A DNA stretch of 64,000 nt from GCA-003244245 sp035606945 (GCA_035606945.1 DATNDR010000005.1:248001-312000); one strand, 5' to 3'; numbered from the stretch's first letter, positions 54,656-63,975 are shown. The notes: generated from the letters alone by a model not told the origin. Made by a program: numbers and translations.

Positions 54656-55243
54656 TCACCGATACAGCCATCGTGCGAATAGTCGGCTCAGCACCGGCAT
54701 CGCGATCCAGGTCATCAGGGCAGTGAGCACGGGAGTGATGACAGCAAATCTTGCCGCCAAGGGAAGGTATGCCAGCAACGGCTGCGCGACGATGACCATA
54801 ACGGTAAGGATCGGGTAGATAGCACACAGCGACAGCAGGTACGTCTTCCATCGCGCTGGCGGGCGGACAACCCGGCCTCCTGGCACAGCAAACCAGCCGT
54901 CTGTACCGAACAGTTCTCGTTGTTCGGGCGCCGCCTCAGCGAGCTCCGTCGACTCCGCGATGAGCGATCGTCGAGCCTGTGACGTTTGCCAGGCACGCAG
55001 GTGATCTGCGCTATCGAATCGATACACGACGACATACTCGCGGCTGGGCGCCGGGGGCGGAATGATTGTTACACCTTGGTATCCAGCATACTTCGCGGCT
55101 TCCTCCCGCAACCGCTCAAGAAAGGCCTCGAATTCCCCCTCTCGACCTTCCTTGACCCTTCGGGTCACCAGCACAGTCACTGGCTGCTCGGAACCTCCGT
55201 CGGACGGCGCGCGGTGACCGCGAGCGGCTAATTTGGGCGTCAC
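54656..55243 (-). CDS. Antibiotic-biosynthesis monooxygenase-domain membrane protein
   Basis: A 195-residue protein with an ABM ferredoxin-like domain at about 20-112 (PVTVLVTRRVKEGREGEFEA, YVVVYRFDSADHLRAWQTS) and two C-terminal helices at about 134-157 and 164-187. ABM domains bind polyketide-like or heme-like substrates. The membrane tail type is common in bacteria, with no assigned role. The start overlaps the alcohol dehydrogenase stop by 4 bases, and it is the last gene of the minus-strand run. Confidence 0.8.
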   Translation of the reverse strand: MTPKLAARGHRAPSDGGSEQPVTVLVTRRVKEGREGEFEAFLERLREEAAKYAGYQGVTIIPPPAPSREYVVVYRFDSADHLRAWQTSQARRSLIAESTELAEAAPEQRELFGTDGWFAVPGGRVVRPPARWKTYLLSLCAIYPILTVMVIVAQPLLAYLPLAARFAVITPVLTALMTWIAMPVLSRLFARWLYR

Positions 55244-56247
55244 GACTGCTGCGCCTCAACCACGGCGCGGAAACGTACTTTGCCACTCTCAACGCGCTCA
55301 AGCGCAGCATTTATTTGGGAAAGCGGGTACGTCTCGACGATCGGTGTCACCTTGCCTTGAGCGACAAGATCGAGTGCTTCTACCAGATCTGCGCGGTTGT
55401 TGTGCGTGCTTCCCTTGATCGAGCACTGCTGGAACAATAGCTTGGTCAGATCTTCAATTACCAGCGGGCCGTCTGTGACACCCATGGTCACGAGGCAACC
55501 CTCGGGGCGAAGTCCGGAGAGGACCTTTGAAGCCTGCGCGGCCGAGCTCGTCGTGCTCAGCACGATGTCCGCGCCGCCGACATCAGCGAGTGCCTTGCCT
55601 GGATCGCCGTCGGTGACGACCACCTCCGCAGCCCCAAGTTCCTTGGCGAACTTGGTCTTCTCTGCCGTGCTGGTGAGGACAATCGTCTCAAAGCCAAGCG
55701 CCGCGGCATACTGCACTGCCATATGGCCCAGTCCGCCAATGCCGAGCACCGCGATGCGGGCGCCCGGCTTCGGATTCGCATTGCGCAGGCCGCTCATCAC
55801 TGTGAACCCAGCGCAAAACACGGGTGCTGCAGCTTCCCACGAGATTCCGTCCGGCAGCAGCGTACAGCCTGACTCATATGCGACCATCAGCTCGGAGTGA
55901 CCACCACCCATGGTCATCCAACTCTCGTATGCCGGACAGTAAATCGGCCTTCGGCGCTGGCACCATACGCAGATACCACAGCCCTTCTGATTCCACGAGA
56001 CGCCTACGCGATCACCGACGTGTAGCGCCGTTACACCGACACCGATTTCGACGATCTCACCGGCCGGCTCGTGTCCCGGTACGATCGGCAATTGAACCGG
56101 CCACTGCCCGCGGTGCGCGAGCACATCGCTCCAGCACATTCCCGACGCGTGGACACGGATGACGACTTGCCCGGGGCCGGGTTTCGGCTCATCGACGTCT
56201 TTGATTTCCCACGGCGTGTTTGCCTTCGTAAGCACCGCTGCATGCAT
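55240..56247 (-). CDS. Zinc-dependent alcohol dehydrogenase
   Basis: A 335-residue zinc MDR enzyme. Catalytic zinc ligands include C38 and H59-E60 (GHE), structural zinc ligands are C90, C93, C96 and C104, and the NAD site is GIGGLGHMAVQ. It belongs to the AdhA/AdhP-like branch. ATG 56247 (MHAAVLTKANTPWEI) was chosen over a frame opening at 56493. It lies 26 bp after the GMC oxidoreductase, so successive alcohol/aldehyde oxidations are plausible. Confidence 0.92.
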   Translation of the reverse strand: MHAAVLTKANTPWEIKDVDEPKPGPGQVVIRVHASGMCWSDVLAHRGQWPVQLPIVPGHEPAGEIVEIGVGVTALHVGDRVGVSWNQKGCGICVWCQRRRPIYCPAYESWMTMGGGHSELMVAYESGCTLLPDGISWEAAAPVFCAGFTVMSGLRNANPKPGARIAVLGIGGLGHMAVQYAAALGFETIVLTSTAEKTKFAKELGAAEVVVTDGDPGKALADVGGADIVLSTTSSAAQASKVLSGLRPEGCLVTMGVTDGPLVIEDLTKLLFQQCSIKGSTHNNRADLVEALDLVAQGKVTPIVETYPLSQINAALERVESGKVRFRAVVEAQQS

Positions 56248-56273
56248 GACTCTTCCAGTCCGTCGCCTGACTA

Positions 56274-57845
56274 TTACTCCGCCTTGATGAAGTCTGCGGC
56301 TCGCTCGCCAATCATCACGATGGTGGTGTGCGGGTTGGCGGACGGGATGGTGGGTATTACCGAGCCGTCCACGACGCGCAGGCAGTCCACGCCGTGCACC
56401 TTGAGCTGGGGATCGACCACCGCAAGGCGATCGACGCCCATCTTGCACGAGCCGGCGAAGTGGTAGTAGGAGCCGATGTTGTTGATTACCCACTCCCGGA
56501 GCTGAGTATCGTCGTTCACCGCCGGACCCGGGCTGACCTCTTGCAGCCCCAACTCAGCGAACGCCTTGGTGCCATAGATGTCACGCGCGATCGTCACCAT
56601 GGTCACAATCCGGTCGGTGTCGGTCGGCTCCGCGCCGTAGTTCGCGTTGATCTCCGGAGCCACGGTCGGATCACTGCTGTGCAGGCGGATCCAGCCCCGG
56701 GAGCGCGGCTGGATCAGTCCGGGCAGGCTCAGGATGAGCGTGGGATCTACGAGCTGTTGCACGGGTTGAATGGGCTGTCCAGTCTGCAGCCGCCTGACAA
56801 CATTGGTGAAAAACGCTTCTCCGTATGGGGCGCGATGTACCAGGCAGATTTCGAGATCAGGGACCGGCATACCGGGACTCGATGCCCAGAAGAGACCGAC
56901 CTCCGTCATGTTGCCTCGTGGATCCGCTCCCGGCTCGGCCATCTTCCCGACCGGACCGATCACTAGTGGATGATCATGGAAGTTCTCACCGACCCCCGGC
57001 AGGTCCACGGTCACCGGGATACCCAGCTGGTTCAAGTGCTCCGCGTTGCCGATCCCGGACAGCATCAGCAGTTTCGGTGACTCGATGGCGCCGCAGCAGA
57101 CGATGACCTCCCGGTCGGCGCGGGCCGTGCGGCGCTGCCCGTCGACGACGTATTCGACACCGACGCAGCGGTTCTTTTCCACTATCAGCTTCGTCGCGAG
57201 CGCCCGGGTCTCGAGCGTGACGTTGCCACGGCTCAGCGCCGGTTGGAGGTAGGACGTCAGGACACCGCCGCGTTTGCCATCCCGGATGTCGACATGGTGC
57301 CACCCAACACCGAAATGCGAGGCGTTGAAGTCCTCGACAAATGGATACCCGAGTTCCACGCAGGCGTCGATGAAAACCTGCGAGGTGGGGTTCCCGGTAT
57401 CCTTGGCGTTGACGACCGTAATGGGTCCGCCTTTTCCGGCGGTCGGGTCGGTGTCGTCGAGCTGGTTTTCCAACTTCTGGTAGAAAGGCAGCGCGTCGTG
57501 GAATGACCACCCCGGGCAACCGTTGTACGCCCAGTTGTCGAGGTCCTCTGGGCGCGCCCGTACGTGCATCATGTGGTATACGACCGAGCCACCGCCGGTG
57601 GCTCTGCCCGCAGCGGAGTAGATCCGCTGGTTGGCCAGGTTTGGCTGGGGCTCGCTATTGTAGGCCCAGTCCAGGTCGGTGAGCAGTAGCTCGTTCCAAC
57701 GGTACGGGATTTCGACCGCCTCGGGCAGGTCGCGCCCGCCAGCCTCCAGGACCAGGATCCTGGCCTCGGGCAGCTCACCGAGCCGGTACGCAAGCGTCGA
57801 GCCGGCCGCTCCCGAGCCGACGATGACAAAATCGAAGTTGTCCAC
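56274..57845 (-). CDS. GMC-family FAD oxidoreductase
   Basis: A 523-residue glucose-methanol-choline oxidoreductase. The FAD site is IVGSGAAGSTLAYRL, the PS-like GMC signature is near GRATGGGSVVYHMMHVRARP, and the active-site region is YHFAGSCKMGVDRLAVVDP with NPHTTIVMIGERAAD at the end, giving the usual His pair. It oxidises primary alcohols or similar groups with FAD. Situated between the MetX-like gene (51 bp) and the alcohol dehydrogenase (26 bp). Substrate not known. Confidence 0.9.
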   Translation of the reverse strand: MDNFDFVIVGSGAAGSTLAYRLGELPEARILVLEAGGRDLPEAVEIPYRWNELLLTDLDWAYNSEPQPNLANQRIYSAAGRATGGGSVVYHMMHVRARPEDLDNWAYNGCPGWSFHDALPFYQKLENQLDDTDPTAGKGGPITVVNAKDTGNPTSQVFIDACVELGYPFVEDFNASHFGVGWHHVDIRDGKRGGVLTSYLQPALSRGNVTLETRALATKLIVEKNRCVGVEYVVDGQRRTARADREVIVCCGAIESPKLLMLSGIGNAEHLNQLGIPVTVDLPGVGENFHDHPLVIGPVGKMAEPGADPRGNMTEVGLFWASSPGMPVPDLEICLVHRAPYGEAFFTNVVRRLQTGQPIQPVQQLVDPTLILSLPGLIQPRSRGWIRLHSSDPTVAPEINANYGAEPTDTDRIVTMVTIARDIYGTKAFAELGLQEVSPGPAVNDDTQLREWVINNIGSYYHFAGSCKMGVDRLAVVDPQLKVHGVDCLRVVDGSVIPTIPSANPHTTIVMIGERAADFIKAE

Positions 57846-57896
57846 TGTAGATCTCTTCCTTAATGCCGTGACGCTGGTGAAACGCTGATGGCCGCG

Positions 57897-58895
57897 CTAA
57901 TCTGAAAGAACCTCCTGGAGAACATTGTCGACCGCCTGCCTGTCTTGTTCGGACAGCGCGTATGTCGCCATGTGACCCCAGGCGCTACTGATTTCCCGGA
58001 ATTGCGCGTTTGTGATCTTCTCCGCATCCAGCTTGCATTCCTCAGGCGGAAATAGATTGTCACCGGTGAAGGCGGCCACGAACGTCTTCGCCTTGATCTG
58101 GCCCAGCGCTGCGGCCAGGTCACCACCACCACTCGGGTCGGCGGCGCGGGCCTGCCGTGCCTGGCACACCACGTCGTTGGGATCCGTGGCGAGCCAGAAA
58201 GCTTGCCAGAAGCGGGCGACGAAGTCATCGAGAGACACGAAGCCGGCAGCGCGCCAGAGCTCTTCGCTGAATAGGTGCCGCGGCGGTGCCGTCAGCGCCG
58301 TACCGAGGCCCTGAAGACGCGCGCCGGCCTGCACCGCTTGCCGATCCAGGTAAAAGCCGTTATTCCACGCCGGATCGGAGGTGATCGGTTCCTCGACGAC
58401 TGTGCGCAACCAGAGTCTCGTCCACGACGGAGGCCGAGGGGCGCCGGCGATAGACGCCATTCGCTTGACCATGTCGGGGAAGCGGATCGCCCATTCATAG
58501 CTCCGCAGCCCGCCGGTGGACCAGCCGACGACCAGCTGCAGCTCCTCAATACCAAACTTCTCGGTTACCAATCGTCGCTGGGCTACTACCTCGTCAATGA
58601 TATTGATTGGCGGGAATGCACCGCGGTCGAATGGCGGCGCCGTGTTGCTGGGTGAGGACGAGAAACCACCTCCGAACACCGCAGGCAGGATGATGAAATG
58701 CTTGTCCGGGTCGAGCGGGCGGCCGCTTCCCATCCAGATCTCCAGCGCGTCCGGTGCGGCACCCAGGAAGCTTTCGAAGATAATTACATTGTCCTTGTTT
58801 GCATTTAAGTTGCCATGCGTATTGTACGCTAGTTTAGCGTTCGGAAGTGTGACTCCGGTGGACAGGGGAAAATCTCCCAGCTCGAAGATTTCCAT
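57897..58895 (-). CDS. MetX-like alpha/beta hydrolase, copy 1
   Basis: A 332-residue alpha/beta-hydrolase of the homoserine acetyltransferase-like branch. The nucleophile is Ser126 (VVGWSTGGL); the acid is in FTGDNLFPPEE and the His in SSAWGHMATYA. The elbow GWSTGG differs from the GGSMGG of true MetX, so acyl transfer to homoserine is unlikely; an esterase or other acyltransferase is more likely. ATG 58895 has GGAG upstream. It is the same length and strongly similar to the gene at 61845-62843, with Ser at the same residue number. Confidence 0.85.
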   Translation of the reverse strand: MEIFELGDFPLSTGVTLPNAKLAYNTHGNLNANKDNVIIFESFLGAAPDALEIWMGSGRPLDPDKHFIILPAVFGGGFSSSPSNTAPPFDRGAFPPINIIDEVVAQRRLVTEKFGIEELQLVVGWSTGGLRSYEWAIRFPDMVKRMASIAGAPRPPSWTRLWLRTVVEEPITSDPAWNNGFYLDRQAVQAGARLQGLGTALTAPPRHLFSEELWRAAGFVSLDDFVARFWQAFWLATDPNDVVCQARQARAADPSGGGDLAAALGQIKAKTFVAAFTGDNLFPPEECKLDAEKITNAQFREISSAWGHMATYALSEQDRQAVDNVLQEVLSD

Positions 58896-58992
58896 ATTGT
58901 GCACTCCTTTAGTTCCAGACCGTTGCAGCTGTTTAAGGGAGCCCGCGCGACGAGGCGCATCAGACGTGAGCAGCAAACTTTACTCATGGACC

Positions 58993-59307
58993 TCACATAC
59001 CTCCTGCCGTTACCGCGTCGAAATCTTCTGCTGTGAAACTGGGCATCAGGTCGCCGACCAGAAACTCAAGGTAGTACTTGCCCCACATCGTCGAGAAAAA
59101 GCGCGTGTCGAACTTTTCGCCACGCTTTTCGGTCAGGTAGACCTCAAGGTCCCAGATCAGTGAGTTCCACTCCGGCTCGGTGAACGGGTATCCGAGCGCC
59201 GTGGCAGTGGCGATGACCTCGTCTTTGCTCCTCACCTTCAGGTACTCGAGGAGATCGGCCTGCGCACCCACCGTACGTAGAAATTCTATTATATTTCTGC
59301 TAGTCAT
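58993..59307 (-). CDS. Nif11-like protein, free copy
   Basis: A 104-residue protein whose first half (NIIEFLRTVGAQADLLEYLK and GYPFTEPEW) matches the Nif11 domain used as a leader in some RiPP precursors. The second half (MWGKYYLEFLVGDL) is shared with the C-terminus of the protein at 62899-63975. It ends in TAGGM, a Gly-Gly site with no core behind it. ATG 59307 has a GGAGG site; ATG 59370 would add 21 residues, including VSQES, which the fused copy also has. No precursor-like core is visible, so a carrier or adaptor role may be more likely. Confidence 0.7.
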   Translation of the reverse strand: MTSRNIIEFLRTVGAQADLLEYLKVRSKDEVIATATALGYPFTEPEWNSLIWDLEVYLTEKRGEKFDTRFFSTMWGKYYLEFLVGDLMPSFTAEDFDAVTAGGM

Positions 59308-59373
59308 CCGGCCTCCTGCCCTGCTGAGAGCAGAGCTCTGCACGCTTTCCTGGGACACTGGTTTCTCCATGGA

Positions 59374-60099
59374 TTATGTGGACACGGTCTGCTGACGGTC
59401 ATACGCACGGGGGTGGGGGCCGATAATCCAGTGTTCCTGGACGAGCATTGTGTGGATATATCGCTCCTCGGCGAAGAGCCGGTAGTCGGCGCACACGATG
59501 TCATGCTGTACTGAGCGCTGCGCCACGAGCGCGGCGTCCACCGAGTCGTACCAAAACTGCTCGACACAATCGAGCACTGCTTCTCCGACCGCATAAGCGC
59601 CGTTTCGAACATGGCCTTGCAGATAGCGGCGCAATCCCGGCAGCTCCAGCACTTTGGTCGCGTGGGTATCGAGACAGTAGGAGCGGAAACGCTCCAGAGG
59701 CAGCCCCTCCCGACGCTTGGAGAGGATCAGCAGTTTGACCATGCCGCTATCGCGGCTCTCCTCGGGCCCGCTAAGAATTGGATGGGCTGTGGTGTCCAGC
59801 GTCACGGTCTGCCAGAAGGCCGCCCAGTTCGGCTCGTCGCGACGCGCGCCGTCCACGAACTCCTTGGACTGCAACGACTCTATCTGCTCCTTTTCGTTCT
59901 CTAGCCACACCTCAGCGACGCCACACCACAGTGGCTCGCCACTGTCGTCGGGTAACGCGATACGGGTGTCGACGAGGTACCGGCGGATCTGCGGGATCTT
60001 GCTCGCGTACCGCACCGCGTGGACCTCAACCCAGTAACGTTGGAATTCTGCCTCGGTCATCCCCGGGCGCGGATACGCGAAGATGAATTGATGGATCAT
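59374..60099 (-). CDS. Tandem EthD-domain protein, free copy
   Basis: A 241-residue protein with two EthD-like ferredoxin folds (about 1-110 and 118-225), starting MIHQFIFAYPRPGMTEAEFQ. Such domains bind polyketide or aromatic substrates and can have cyclase, decarboxylase or unknown roles. ATG 60099 was chosen over a frame opening at 60213. Its TAA stop is 3 bases before the ATG at 59370, exactly where the second copy continues into a Nif11 domain. 14 bp after the alpha/beta hydrolase gene. Confidence 0.8.
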   Translation of the reverse strand: MIHQFIFAYPRPGMTEAEFQRYWVEVHAVRYASKIPQIRRYLVDTRIALPDDSGEPLWCGVAEVWLENEKEQIESLQSKEFVDGARRDEPNWAAFWQTVTLDTTAHPILSGPEESRDSGMVKLLILSKRREGLPLERFRSYCLDTHATKVLELPGLRRYLQGHVRNGAYAVGEAVLDCVEQFWYDSVDAALVAQRSVQHDIVCADYRLFAEERYIHTMLVQEHWIIGPHPRAYDRQQTVST

Positions 60100-60113
60100 G
60101 ACTGCCCAGTTCC

Positions 60114-61007
60114 TCAGCTCATCGGATGTTTTTTCAAAAAGGCGTAGACGCCTTCGCCCACCGCGATCGGGTTCATGCTCTGCAACCCATGCGTGGCGTT
60201 TGGGATGCCGCACCGCTCGGCCTGCGGAAGCCAGGTCATGAGAAACCGCTGGACCTCCCGGAAACCGGGCATGACCGACTCGCTCTCAAGGCCCATCACC
60301 GTCAGCACCGGCATGTCCGGCTTGTGCTCCACCAGGTTGTCCGCTTCCGACATCCGAAACTTCCAGGATCCCCCCGCGGGAAGGTCAACCGTGAACACGG
60401 TATCGACGCAAGCTTCGACCCGCCGCCATACGTCAAGTGGACCGGTCATCTCGACAGAACCGAGGAAGCTCGGCCCGGCTGCGTCCACCATGTAGCTCCG
60501 CGCGGCTCCCCACTTGTCACCGGAATGGTAAAGCGCCATGGCGCGGTTAACGATATTGGCGTCAGCTTCCATGCCATCCGGTGACTCGCGAGGCAGCCAC
60601 GGCTCCAGCAGCATCGCCGAATGCGCTCGCTCCGGGTACGAGAGCAGGAATTGGAAACCGATGATACCACCGAACGAGAATGCCATGATGTGCGCCTTCT
60701 GGATACCTAAGTGGTCCAGGAGTTGCTTAGCGTGCTCGGCGCCTTCCTCGATCGTCAGGACGCTTTTCTCCAGCGTACTGCCGTTATAGCCGGCCCGGTA
60801 GTAACTGATGAGCTGATACTCCTCGAACAGCGGAGGATAGAACTGCAGTGGGGTGATCAGGCTGTCCGCGACATTGGTGCCGTGTATGCAAAGTATCGGC
60901 TCGCCGCTTCCCAGCACCGCATACCGCAGCTCAGCGTTGCTGACCTTTACCCGTTGGTTGTGGTCGACATTCCATTCTCGACCGAAGTAAAGGGTGTTAG
61001 TGTACAT
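60114..61007 (-). CDS. Alpha/beta hydrolase
   Basis: A 297-residue alpha/beta hydrolase. The oxyanion segment is LCIHGTNVADS, the nucleophile is Ser111 (MAFSFGGIIGF) and the His is in PNATHGLQSM; the acid is probably in the TVMGLESESV region. No signal peptide. It sits 30 bp after the SDR gene. Family members are esterases, lactonases or dehalogenases; nothing distinguishes them here. Confidence 0.85.
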   Translation of the reverse strand: MYTNTLYFGREWNVDHNQRVKVSNAELRYAVLGSGEPILCIHGTNVADSLITPLQFYPPLFEEYQLISYYRAGYNGSTLEKSVLTIEEGAEHAKQLLDHLGIQKAHIMAFSFGGIIGFQFLLSYPERAHSAMLLEPWLPRESPDGMEADANIVNRAMALYHSGDKWGAARSYMVDAAGPSFLGSVEMTGPLDVWRRVEACVDTVFTVDLPAGGSWKFRMSEADNLVEHKPDMPVLTVMGLESESVMPGFREVQRFLMTWLPQAERCGIPNATHGLQSMNPIAVGEGVYAFLKKHPMS

Positions 61008-61037
61008 TACATTCCCTTTCTGATCCCGCGCTCCGGT

Positions 61038-61823
61038 TCACGCCATGCCCCCGTTGACGCGAATCGTCTGGGCAGTGATCCAGCAAGCCTCAGGACGGCA
61101 CAGGAATGCGATCAGCGGTACCACCTCATCGATTTCGCCCAGCCGGTTGGCCACTGACAACCTCTTGGCAATGGCGATCGATGCCTCATCCTCGACCGGG
61201 TAGTAAAATGACGTGTTCAGCGGGCCGGGCGCGACACAGTTCACCGTGATGCCGCGTCCACCGACTTCTTTCGCCAGCCCCTTGGTGAAATGCTCGACCG
61301 CACCCTTGCTTCCGGCATACACCGAATAGTGGGGAATCGTCGCGGCGATGAGCGTGGTGATGATGTTGATGATACGTCCGTCGTCCTCCATGCGTCGGGC
61401 GGCCTCACGCATGGTCAGGAACTTTGCTTTCGTGTTCACCGCGAAGCATCGGTCGAAATCCCCCTCGGTTGTTTCGGCCAAGGGTTTCTTGACGATCAGG
61501 CCAGCGTTGTTGATGAGCATGTCAACCCGCCCTAGACGCTCTATCGTGCGGTCGAAGAGCCGCTTGACATCGCCGGGCTGGGTGACGTCTGCCTTCTCGA
61601 TGAGCACTTGACCGTCGTACCCGCGAATCGCCTCCGCAGCCTGTTCAGCCTCTTCACGGCGGGCTTCGTCGCGGTGGTTGATGACGATGTCGGCGCCCAT
61701 GCCGGCGAGTCGCTCGGCGATGGCGCGGCCCAGGTTACGAGTCGAGCCGGTGACAATCGCCACCTTCCCCTTGAGCGGCCGCTCGCCGGTTACGTACGAA
61801 GCCGTCGCCGGGGTGTTAACCAT
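61038..61823 (-). CDS. Short-chain dehydrogenase/reductase (FabG-like)
   Basis: A 261-residue classical SDR. The cofactor site is TGSTRNLGRAIA, NNAG is intact (MLINNAGL), and the catalytic Tyr-Lys pair is YAGSK (SVYAGSKGAVEHFTKGLA). The C-terminal CWITAQTIRVNGG is FabG-like. Between the alpha/beta hydrolase (30 bp) and the second MetX-like gene (21 bp). It probably reduces a ketone or oxidises an alcohol in the cluster's pathway. Confidence 0.92.
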   Translation of the reverse strand: MVNTPATASYVTGERPLKGKVAIVTGSTRNLGRAIAERLAGMGADIVINHRDEARREEAEQAAEAIRGYDGQVLIEKADVTQPGDVKRLFDRTIERLGRVDMLINNAGLIVKKPLAETTEGDFDRCFAVNTKAKFLTMREAARRMEDDGRIINIITTLIAATIPHYSVYAGSKGAVEHFTKGLAKEVGGRGITVNCVAPGPLNTSFYYPVEDEASIAIAKRLSVANRLGEIDEVVPLIAFLCRPEACWITAQTIRVNGGMA

Positions 61824-61844
61824 TTCGACCTCCCCAAATGTTCA

Positions 61845-62843
61845 TCAGGATGCGAGAGCTTCGTGGATGGCGTCGTCTACCGCGCGTTTATCCTCGTCGA
61901 ACACTGCGAATGTGGCCAGATGGCCACCGATACTGTTGATTTCTCGGTACTTTGCGTGAGAAATGCGATCGGCATCCATTTTGCACTCCTCCGCCGGGAA
62001 CATCGGGTCGCCCGTGAACGCGAACACGAACGTCTTCGCTGTGATCCGGCTTAATGCCGCAGCCAGATCGCCTCCGGCGCTCGGGTCGGCGGCGCGGGCC
62101 TTTCGCGCCACGCTGACCAGGTTGCCCGGGTCCTGCGGGCGAGTGAAACTTTCGAAGATACCACTGATGAAGTCGTCGACGGAGGCAAAGCCGGCGGAGC
62201 GCCAGAGCTCGTCACGGTACAACCGGTGCGGCACCAACGTCATTGCCATCTCATGCGCCGCATGGCGCAGTGGAGCCTGTACCGCCTTTGGATCCGCGCA
62301 GAAGCCGTCGTTCCATGCTGGATCGGAGGTGATCGGCTCCTCGAAAACCGTATGCAACCAGAGCTTGGTCCAGGTCGACGGCCGTGGCGCTCCCGCGATA
62401 GAAGCGAGCCGCTTGACCATGTTGGGGAAGCGGATCGCCCATTCGTAGGCCTGGATTGCGCCCACGGACCAGCCCAGGGCCAGCTGCAGCTCGTCGATAC
62501 TCAGCCTCTCGCTGATCAGCCGGTGCTGGGCGATGACGTCGTCGGCGATGTTGAGCGGCGGGAAGGCGCCCCCATCAAAGGGCGGTGGTGTGTTGCTGGG
62601 TGAGGACGAGAAGCCGCCACCGAACAATCCGGGCAGGATGATGAAGTACTTGCGCGGATCGAGCGGGCGGTCCGCACCGATCCACATCGCCAGGGCCTCG
62701 GGCGTACCACCCAAAAAGTTCGGGAAAAGAACCGCGTTGTCTTTCGCCGTGTTAAGCGTGCCGAACGTGTCATACGCCAGTTTGGCGTTGGGGAGCGTGA
62801 ATCCGGTTGTTGTCTGGAAGTTTCCCAGCTCAAAGATCTCCAT
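61845..62843 (-). CDS. MetX-like alpha/beta hydrolase, copy 2
   Basis: A 332-residue paralogue of the gene at 57897-58895. Both have the block FGGGFSSSPSNT and the same ends; the elbow here is GWSVGA with Ser126 at the same residue number. The acid lies in FTGDPMFPAEE and the His in NSIGGHLATFA. ATG 62843 is preceded by a GAGG site; a frame opening at 62879 would add 12 residues. It follows the EthD-Nif11 fusion gene and is 21 bp upstream of the SDR gene. Equal length and strong similarity point to a cassette duplication. Confidence 0.85.
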   Translation of the reverse strand: MEIFELGNFQTTTGFTLPNAKLAYDTFGTLNTAKDNAVLFPNFLGGTPEALAMWIGADRPLDPRKYFIILPGLFGGGFSSSPSNTPPPFDGGAFPPLNIADDVIAQHRLISERLSIDELQLALGWSVGAIQAYEWAIRFPNMVKRLASIAGAPRPSTWTKLWLHTVFEEPITSDPAWNDGFCADPKAVQAPLRHAAHEMAMTLVPHRLYRDELWRSAGFASVDDFISGIFESFTRPQDPGNLVSVARKARAADPSAGGDLAAALSRITAKTFVFAFTGDPMFPAEECKMDADRISHAKYREINSIGGHLATFAVFDEDKRAVDDAIHEALAS

Positions 62844-62898
62844 CCTGTGTGCCTCTTCTAATCCGAGATCGTCAATCATCGTATGCGAGCGCGGCTGC

Positions 62899-63975
62899 TT
62901 ATCCGACCTCCTGCCCGCGAGGTGCTATGAGCGACCTCAGCTCCTCGTCTGTGTGCCGATCTACCACGCGGGTGACGAGGTACTCGAGATAACGCCTACC
63001 AAACATCTGTCGCCACAGCCGGCTGGACCCGTCGATGGGGTCCCGATCCTTGGTGAGGATGACGTTGGCCTCCAATTTGCCGATCACATCCGCCGCCTCG
63101 TCGGCGGTGAAGTCGAAACCCTCGTTCTTGGCGCGAAACAGCACTTCACCGAGATTCCGGTGGTTATAGCGGGCAAGCACTGCGTCGCTTGCGTGCGCCG
63201 CGGAGAGGAACTCTAGAAAGCTTTCCTGGGACACCGATTCCTCCCGGTTTATACGTATACGGTTTCGCTGATCGTCGTATGCGCGAGGCTGTGGGCCGAT
63301 AATCCAATGCTCCCGGAGGAGCATTGTGTGGACGTACCGTCCCTCGGCAAAGAGCCGATAATCAGCGCGCACCATGTCCTGCTGTACCGAATTCTGCGCA
63401 GCCAGTGCCGCGTCCACACTGTCGAACCACAGCTGCTCGACGCAGTCGAGCGCTGCCTCCGCGACCGCATAGGCGCCATCTTGGACATGGCCCTGGCGGT
63501 AGCGACGCAATCCCGGCAGTTCCAGCACCTTGACCGCGTGGGTATCGAGACAGTAGGAGCAGAAGCGGTCTAGCGGCAGGCCCTCCCTGCGCGTAGAGAG
63601 GACTAGCAGTTTGGCCATACCGTTATCGCGCGTCTCCTCGGGTCCTCCACGGATGGTGTGGTCCGTGGTGTTCAGCGTTAGGCCTCGCCAGGAGGCCGAC
63701 CAGTTTGGCTCGTCGGGCACCGCGCCCTGTAGATACTCCTTTGACCGCAATGACTCGATCCGCTCCTTTTCGCTCTCAAACCAGAACTCGCCGACGCCAC
63801 ACCACAGTGGGTCGCCGCTTTCTCCGGGTAGCGCAATGCGGGTGTTGACAAGGTACCGGAGGGCCTGCGGAATCTTGCTGGCGTACCGCACCGCATGCAC
63901 CTCAACCCAATAACGTTGGAACTCCGCCTCGGTCATCCCCGGGCGCGGATACGCGAAGATGAACTGATGAATCAT
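62899..63975 (-). CDS. EthD-EthD-Nif11 fusion protein
   Basis: A 358-residue fusion. Residues 1-240 are a tandem EthD protein like the one at 59374-60099 (same start MIHQFIFAYPRPGMTEAEFQ). Residues about 250-358 are a Nif11-like domain (VSQESFLEFLSAAHASDAVL and MFGRRYLEYLVTRV) homologous to the free protein at 58993-59307. There is no typical core peptide at the end. It is the first gene of the minus-strand run visible here; any upstream gene is outside the window. A fusion tying a substrate-binding domain to a leader-like domain suggests physical delivery to a modifying enzyme, which is inference. Confidence 0.8.
   Translation of the reverse strand: MIHQFIFAYPRPGMTEAEFQRYWVEVHAVRYASKIPQALRYLVNTRIALPGESGDPLWCGVGEFWFESEKERIESLRSKEYLQGAVPDEPNWSASWRGLTLNTTDHTIRGGPEETRDNGMAKLLVLSTRREGLPLDRFCSYCLDTHAVKVLELPGLRRYRQGHVQDGAYAVAEAALDCVEQLWFDSVDAALAAQNSVQQDMVRADYRLFAEGRYVHTMLLREHWIIGPQPRAYDDQRNRIRINREESVSQESFLEFLSAAHASDAVLARYNHRNLGEVLFRAKNEGFDFTADEAADVIGKLEANVILTKDRDPIDGSSRLWRQMFGRRYLEYLVTRVVDRHTDEELRSLIAPRGQEVG

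Noticed and set aside
58993..59307. RiPP precursor peptide with Nif11 leader
   Set aside because: After the Gly-Gly site only one residue remains, and no RiPP-modifying enzyme is nearby in view, so a precursor role is not supported.
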